Source: Deltaproteobacteria bacterium UBA1386
GTDB lineage: Bacteria; Desulfobacterota; Syntrophorhabdia; Syntrophorhabdales; Syntrophorhabdaceae
Assembly: GCA_002305765.1 (NCBI GenBank)
Contig: DBQU01000114.1
Span: forward strand, 1 to 39,747
Reading direction: 5' to 3'
Length of the DNA stretch: 39,747 nucleotides
The notes below the pieces were generated by a model. The model worked only from the letters and a program-made list of their open reading frames with translations, was not told the DNA's origin and did not search any database. This document shows positions 34,934 to 39,747 of the stretch, piece after piece. The translations under genes were made by a program, and so were the position numbers. Numbering within the stretch: the first letter of the stretch is position 1; every line of letters starts with the position of its first letter.

Positions 34934-37900
34934 CTTAGCGACGGGGGCTTGAGGTTGAAGTTGAGCATCTCGTGGGTGTCCTGAATAGTGTTGAGGTGGG
35001 TCAAGATCTCGACGTCGCTCATCCCGCTCAGGTAATCCTGGAAGTAATTGAGGGCCGTATAGAGATCCGTATCGCTCGTGGTGCAGATCAGGATGCCGCG
35101 GTGGTAGATCCCCGCGTAGTAGTTACAGGAGTTGCAGGAACCATAGAAGAGGCGGGCGTACTTGAGCTCGCTCGAGGTCACCCCGGTGTTGCCGTACAGG
35201 ATGGTCTTGTCATAGAAGCCGCCGAAGCCTGAGAAATGAGGCTTGTAGTGGTACGGGTTGTCCGCCACGATGATGGCGTCTATGGAGAAACTCTGGACAT
35301 AGTCCGACTTCGTCTTTGCGCTGCTTCCGCTGGCAGATGTGACCGTGAGGGTCACCGGGTATATTCCGGCGGTCAAGAAGTTATGGGCAGGATTCTGTTC
35401 CGTGCTGGTCGTGCCGTCGCCGAAATTCCACAACCAGTTCGTGGGACCCCCCGAGCTCTGGTCGATGAACTGAACGGGCGTCCAACCTGTGACAATGCGG
35501 CTCTTTGCCGCGAACTGGGCCCTGAGGGCGGCCGTCTGGCCCACCGCGATGAGGCCCGTCTTGATCTCCGTGTCCTGTGCCCCGCCGGTCGTCGTGATGG
35601 TAAGGCTGACCGTGTACACGCCCGAATTCGAGTAGGTGTGCTGGGGGTTTCGCTCGGTGCTCGTCGTGCCGTCGCCAAAGTCCCAGAACCAGCTCGCGAT
35701 GCTCGCGCCGGAGCTTAAGGATGCCTCGCTGTAGTCCGTGAACTTGACCGTAAGGGGCGCTGACCCCGATATGACGCCGGGACTGAACTCCGCCTGAAGC
35801 ATATTCGTGAGACCCGCAAGGGAGGTGAACATTATGGAATCGGCCACCACCCTTCCGTTCGCGCTGTCCGTCAACCGGACGGTGTAACTGCCTTGATCGA
35901 AATAGAAGGAACCCAGGCCGTACCCTCCTGACGGCGGCGCTACCGTCTGGTCGACCTCAACGTCCGTATAGCCGCCGTAATGCTGGACCCTGTAGACGGC
36001 GTTCGAGGCGTTGCTGCTGCCCGACTGCCATGAGGTCGAGACCTTGTAGTATCCCGGGGTCTTGACCACAACGGTCCATGTGGCCGAGTTCTCGCCCGTG
36101 CCCGCGGCATGGTATTGGTAGTTGTAGCCCATGTACTCGATCTTTGTCTCGTCGCTCTCCTTCGCGATGGGCCATGTGCCGACAAAGTCGCACCGGTTGA
36201 AATCAGTGGCATTGTTCACGATGAAGTACTCGGGGTTCAGCATGGGATCGGGGGCGAGACCATAGGCGGAGTACCACGGGGAAACACCTGAATCGGGAAA
36301 CCTCTGGAGGTAGCTCCCGTCGGAGAGCTCGATCTTGTAGAATGTGGGATCGCCGTCGAGCGTGTAGGTCAGGTAATAATTGTAGGGAGGCAGGCCCTCG
36401 GCGAAGGTGTAGGGCATGATCCCGCTCGTCCCGTCCTTGAAGACGGGCAGCCAGTTCGGGTAAGCCTGACCGTACTGGACGCCATCGACCTTCACCGATA
36501 CCATCGGGGTGGAGGTGTGTGTGAAGCGGTCATCGTCTATATAATAGACGTTGTCCATCTCCTGCACGTAGACCTCGTTGCCCTGGGCGAAGGACGCCCC
36601 GAGACCGAAGTTGGAGTGGCCGTTGAAGATGACGTGCGCGTTCTGCTCTTTCAACGCCGCCATGAAACCCGAAGGTGTGGTTATAAAGCGGGTCCTGAAG
36701 GTCCTTCCTGTCCGGGCGTTGCTGTATACCCAGGCATCGCCGACCTGGGTCGCCCCCAGGTTCGCCAGGATTATCTTCGCGTTGTTGATGAAGACAGCGT
36801 CCTTGGCATAACCGTCAACGAGATAGATGTTCTCCTCGACCGGGACCGTGTGGATGTACTGGGACATCGTCTCTGTGTATGAACCGGCCGAATTCGAAAC
36901 TGCCAGCGAAACCGTGTAGTAGCCCGCGTTGGCGTAGACGTGCGATGGATTCTGTTCCGTGCTCGTCGTGCCGTCCCCGAAATTCCAGAGCCATGACGAC
37001 ACCATTCCGAGGCTCCTGTCGGTGAACTGGACGGTCATTCCCGCGTTCCCCTCGACCACATCGGCGGAAAAACTCCCGACGGGAACGGTAGGGCCGGCCT
37101 TGAGAAAACTGACGGCATCGGCACAGGTGCTTGTCGGGTTGGCCTGAGCGGTGATCGTTATGTTGTAGGTCGTCCCGGCGGCAAATTCATAGACACCGAG
37201 ACTGTTCCACTGGCCCCCGTTCTCGAGCTGATTGATCGTGACCGTTTTCGACGCCCCGGCGTAGTTGATCACAACGGGTATTGAGGAGCTTCGCGTCGAT
37301 GATGTGGTCCACCACATTGACACGTCATAGTAACCCGCCGAAGGAGGGGTAAATGTCCAGGTGAAGGTCGCCCCGTCGCGGGACCAGACGGAGTTGGTGC
37401 CGTAATAGCCCGTTGACGTGGAAGTGGACCAGGTTCCGGTCTTCGATGTGGCGGAATCGGTGTTGTCGATGATGACCACGACATCCAGTTCCTGTGTGAC
37501 AGGATGGGACCAGACGCCATTCTTGCCCTTGACCCTGAATGTGATGGTGTGAGCCCCGGCGCTGAGAGTGGACAGGGTCACCGTTGGCTGGCTCCCTATG
37601 ACACCATCGATGGAGGAGGACCATTCGTATGCGGTCAGCGTGCCTTCGCCGTGGCCGGTCAGGGTGACAGATCCTCCGAGTTTGGCCGGGCTCGGGGAGA
37701 TGGAGTCTATGTAACCCGTTGGCATGGTCTTCTTCAGCGTGAACTTCACCGCGTCGGCGCAGGTGCTTGCCGGGTAAGGCCTCGTACTGATGGTGATGTT
37801 GTAGGTAACACCGGAAAGAAAGACAAGGGAGCTGGCCAGTGTGTTCCACTGCCCGGCGTTCTCGAGCTGGTTGACCGTAACCGTCTGGGATCCGTCGGCG

Positions 37901-39528
37901 TGGTTGATCAAGACCGGTATGGCGGCACTCCGCGTCGACGTTGTGGTCCACCACATTGAGACATCGTAAATACCCGACACCGTCGGTGTGAACTGCCAGG
38001 TGAAGGTTGCCCCGTCCCGGGACCAAACGGAGTTGGTGCCGTAATAGCCCGTCGCGCCCGAGGCATACCAATCTCCGGTCTTCGATATCGTGGAATCGGT
38101 GTTGTCGATGATGACCTCCAGGGAAGGCTCACCGACGATGAGGGTCGCCGTTGCCCCGGCGGACCAGAGTCCTTCGTTGTCCTTCACCCGGAAGGTGATG
38201 GTGTGGGTGCCCGGGTTGAGCGTCGAGGTGGAGAAGGAGGCCGCAGTGCCGATGGTGCCGTCGATGGAGGAGGTCCACTCGTAGGCGGTGATGGCGCCTT
38301 CCGCATCGGTGCCGTGGCCCGTGAAGCTTACAGGCTCACCCTCGCCCGCCGGAGAAGGGGTTATGGAATCGATGGTTGCCGTCGGCGCGGTGTTGGAGGA
38401 GATGAGGGTGAACCTCACGGCGTCGGCACAGGTGCTTAAGGTATCACCGTCGGCTGCCGTGATCGTAACGGAGCCGCTGCCGGCAAAGTAGAAGGTGCCG
38501 AGACTGTTCCACTGGCCTCCATTCTGCTGCTGGTTGACGGTCGCATTGCCGGTGCCGCCCGTGTAGTTTATCGCCACGGGAACGCTCGTCGCCCGCGAGG
38601 AATATGCCGACCACCACATGGAAACCTCGTATTTGCCGGCGGCCTGTCCACTCATGGTGAAGGTGTACGTGGCGCCGTTGCGTGACCAGACAGAGTTGGT
38701 GCCATAATAGCCTGTTGCACCCGAGACAGCCCAGGTGCCGGTGTAGGATGTCCCCGCGTCCCCGTTGTCGATGATGACCTCCGCCGGCGGGGTCCCGACG
38801 GTGAGTGATGCGGTGGAGCCCGGAGACCATGTGCCTTCGTTGTCCTTCACCCTGAAGGTGATGGTGTGGGTGCCGCTGGAGAGTGTCGAGGTGGCGAAGG
38901 AGGCCGCAGTGCTGATAGCGCCGTCTATGGAGGAGGTCCACTCGTAGGCGGCGATGGTGCCGTCCGTGTCGGTGCCGTGGCCGGTAAGGGTGACGGATTC
39001 ACCCTGGCTGGCAGGGCTGGGTGTTATGGAATCGATGGTTGCCGTCGGGGCGGCGTTCCCGGAGACGAGCCTGAACTGGACAGCGTCGGCGCAGGTGCTT
39101 AAGGTATCGCCCGTCGCCGCGGTGATAGTTACGGAGCCGCTGCCGTCGAAGTAAAATGTGCCGAGACTGTTCCACCGGCCGGGGTTCTCAAGCTGATTGA
39201 CGGTGACATTGCTCGTGCCGCCGGTGTAGTTTATCGCCACGGGGACGCTCGTCGCCCGTGAGGAATATCCCGACCACCACATGAGGACCTCGTAGGTCCC
39301 GGCTGTCTGTCCGCTCATGGTGAAGGTGTACGTGGTGCCGTTGCGTGACCACAGGCTGGAGGCGCCGTAAGGATCGGTGGCGCCCGACAGGGACCAGGTG
39401 CCGGTGTAGGACGTCCCCGTGCCGCCGTTGTCGATGATGACATCGGCAAAGGAACCGCCGGCGGCACCGAAGAGAATGAAAAGCATCAAGAGAACAACGG
39501 ATAATTTCCTTCCTGGTTCAGTTTTCAC
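34930..39528 (-). CDS. Giant secreted golvesin/PKD-repeat protein with possible split caspase-like domain
   Basis: A 1532-residue exported protein. Signal peptide about 1-28, then four golvesin C-terminal-like (xanthan-lyase-like) beta domains (about 29-155, 250-378, 470-600, 683-812) alternating with PKD-like segments, in units of about 220 residues. Canonical PKD domains with FGDGTTSTE lie at about 815-895, 1245-1330 and 1335-1415, and a fifth golvesin-like domain at about 1110-1235. Residues about 898-980 end in NGHSNFG (His971), and about 1416-1515 contain YGSCNSC (Cys1465, Cys1468). The two parts resemble the His and Cys halves of a caspase/gingipain-type fold separated by an insert; this is a hypothesis. 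GTG at 39528 has AAGGAGG five bases upstream. It is co-transcribed with the polymer genes. Confidence 0.82.
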   Translation of the reverse strand: MKTEPGRKLSVVLLMLFILFGAAGGSFADVIIDNGGTGTSYTGTWSLSGATDPYGASSLWSRNGTTYTFTMSGQTAGTYEVLMWWSGYSSRATSVPVAINYTGGTSNVTVNQLENPGRWNSLGTFYFDGSGSVTITAATGDTLSTCADAVQFRLVSGNAAPTATIDSITPSPASQGESVTLTGHGTDTDGTIAAYEWTSSIDGAISTAASFATSTLSSGTHTITFRVKDNEGTWSPGSTASLTVGTPPAEVIIDNGDAGTSYTGTWAVSGATGYYGTNSVWSRNGATYTFTMSGQAAGKYEVSMWWSAYSSRATSVPVAINYTGGTGNATVNQQQNGGQWNSLGTFYFAGSGSVTITAADGDTLSTCADAVRFTLISSNTAPTATIDSITPSPAGEGEPVSFTGHGTDAEGAITAYEWTSSIDGTIGTAASFSTSTLNPGTHTITFRVKDNEGLWSAGATATLIVGEPSLEVIIDNTDSTISKTGDWYASGATGYYGTNSVWSRDGATFTWQFTPTVSGIYDVSMWWTTTSTRSAAIPVLINHADGSQTVTVNQLENAGQWNTLASSLVFLSGVTYNITISTRPYPASTCADAVKFTLKKTMPTGYIDSISPSPAKLGGSVTLTGHGEGTLTAYEWSSSIDGVIGSQPTVTLSTLSAGAHTITFRVKGKNGVWSHPVTQELDVVVIIDNTDSATSKTGTWSTSTSTGYYGTNSVWSRDGATFTWTFTPPSAGYYDVSMWWTTSSTRSSSIPVVINYAGASKTVTINQLENGGQWNSLGVYEFAAGTTYNITITAQANPTSTCADAVSFLKAGPTVPVGSFSADVVEGNAGMTVQFTDRSLGMVSSWLWNFGDGTTSTEQNPSHVYANAGYYTVSLAVSNSAGSYTETMSQYIHTVPVEENIYLVDGYAKDAVFINNAKIILANLGATQVGDAWVYSNARTGRTFRTRFITTPSGFMAALKEQNAHVIFNGHSNFGLGASFAQGNEVYVQEMDNVYYIDDDRFTHTSTPMVSVKVDGVQYGQAYPNWLPVFKDGTSGIMPYTFAEGLPPYNYYLTYTLDGDPTFYKIELSDGSYLQRFPDSGVSPWYSAYGLAPDPMLNPEYFIVNNATDFNRCDFVGTWPIAKESDETKIEYMGYNYQYHAAGTGENSATWTVVVKTPGYYKVSTSWQSGSSNASNAVYRVQHYGGYTDVEVDQTVAPPSGGYGLGSFYFDQGSYTVRLTDSANGRVVADSIMFTSLAGLTNMLQAEFSPGVISGSAPLTVKFTDYSEASLSSGASIASWFWDFGDGTTSTERNPQHTYSNSGVYTVSLTITTTGGAQDTEIKTGLIAVGQTAALRAQFAAKSRIVTGWTPVQFIDQSSGGPTNWLWNFGDGTTSTEQNPAHNFLTAGIYPVTLTVTSASGSSAKTKSDYVQSFSIDAIIVADNPYHYKPHFSGFGGFYDKTILYGNTGVTSSELKYARLFYGSCNSCNYYAGIYHRGILICTTSDTDLYTALNYFQDYLSGMSDVEILTHLNTIQDTHEMLNFNLKPPSLR

Positions 39529-39573
39529 GACTGCCTCCTTGCGTCATGGTTTTTTTTCACAGAATGCCGCGTG

Positions 39574-39747
39574 TCACCTCAGTGAAGGCGGCTTGAGGTT
39601 GAAGTTGATCAGCTCATGGATCGGCTGGATGGAGTTGATACGCGACAGGATCTGCTCGTCCGTGTACCCCTTCAGGTAGTATTCAAGATAATCGATGGCA
39701 GTGTAGGAATCGCTGTCACCGGTGGTGCAGAACATGACGCCGCGCTG
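39574..39747 (-). CDS. C-terminus of a paralogous secreted protein (partial at window edge)
   Basis: The last 57 codons of a gene that continues past the window end. The translation (RGVMFCTTGDSDSYTAIDYL ... LINFNLKPPSLR) matches the C-terminus of the giant protein (RGILICTTSDTDLYTALNYF ... MLNFNLKPPSLR), ending in an identical ten-residue NFNLKPPSLR and stop. It lies 45 bases upstream of the giant gene, on the same strand. It is probably another multi-domain secreted protein; its N-terminal content cannot be seen. Confidence 0.85.
   Translation of the reverse strand, partial: QRGVMFCTTGDSDSYTAIDYLEYYLKGYTDEQILSRINSIQPIHELINFNLKPPSLR

Overview
The window reads as a GC-rich Gram-negative chromosome segment. 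It carries a nearly complete type II secretion system (T2SS), a sigma-54-type two-component module and a long surface-polymer gene cluster. The fused PilM/PilN-like GspL, the QseE/QseG/QseF-like module, the strings of ATP-grasp genes and the short-period intergenic repeats suggest a deltaproteobacterial-grade organism (Desulfobacterota, possibly Syntrophorhabdus-like). This is an impression from gene content; no rRNA or tRNA gene is visible to test it.

Layout. (1) 194-970, plus strand: an exported VanX/DdpX-type D-Ala-D-Ala dipeptidase, converging on (2) 1090-16562, minus strand. Read in the direction of transcription this block is: membrane histidine kinase, QseG-like lipoprotein, NtrC-type regulator, then gspG-D-E-F-H-I-J-K-L-M, a GspC-like gene, and an orphan NarL-type response regulator. 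Most T2SS genes from gspF on overlap or abut, so they form one operon. A diverged 135-bp tandem duplication lies across the gspM/gspC junction. (3) 16890-19459, plus strand: two exported proteins (FN3-BACON-repeat protein and a jelly-roll-like protein), candidate cargo of the T2SS, ended by a strong terminator. (4) 19622 to beyond 39747, minus strand: at least 15 same-strand genes, mostly overlapping or separated by fewer than 50 bases. They encode the tail of a secreted protein, a 1532-residue golvesin/PKD-repeat protein, a frameshifted sugar-transfer-type ATP-grasp protein, two paralogous GNAT-like proteins, a CapA-like protein, two paralogous ATP-grasp ligases flanking an asparagine-synthase-like amidotransferase, a third ATP-grasp ligase, a hexapeptide acyltransferase, a GT4, a Gfo/Idh/MocA-SDR fusion, a membrane GT2 and a methyltransferase.

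The last cluster is the best candidate for an undescribed system. Its mix of amide-forming enzymes (four ATP-grasp, one AsnB-like, two GNAT-like) with sugar enzymes suggests an amino-acyl- or peptide-decorated surface glycan, co-transcribed with giant secreted proteins that carry a possible split caspase-like His/Cys pair. This is inference: no flippase, polymerase or ABC exporter is in the window. Short-period (7-9 bp) repeats occupy several gene junctions, including the 3' ends of both response-regulator genes. No CRISPR array, insertion sequence, tRNA or rRNA was seen.
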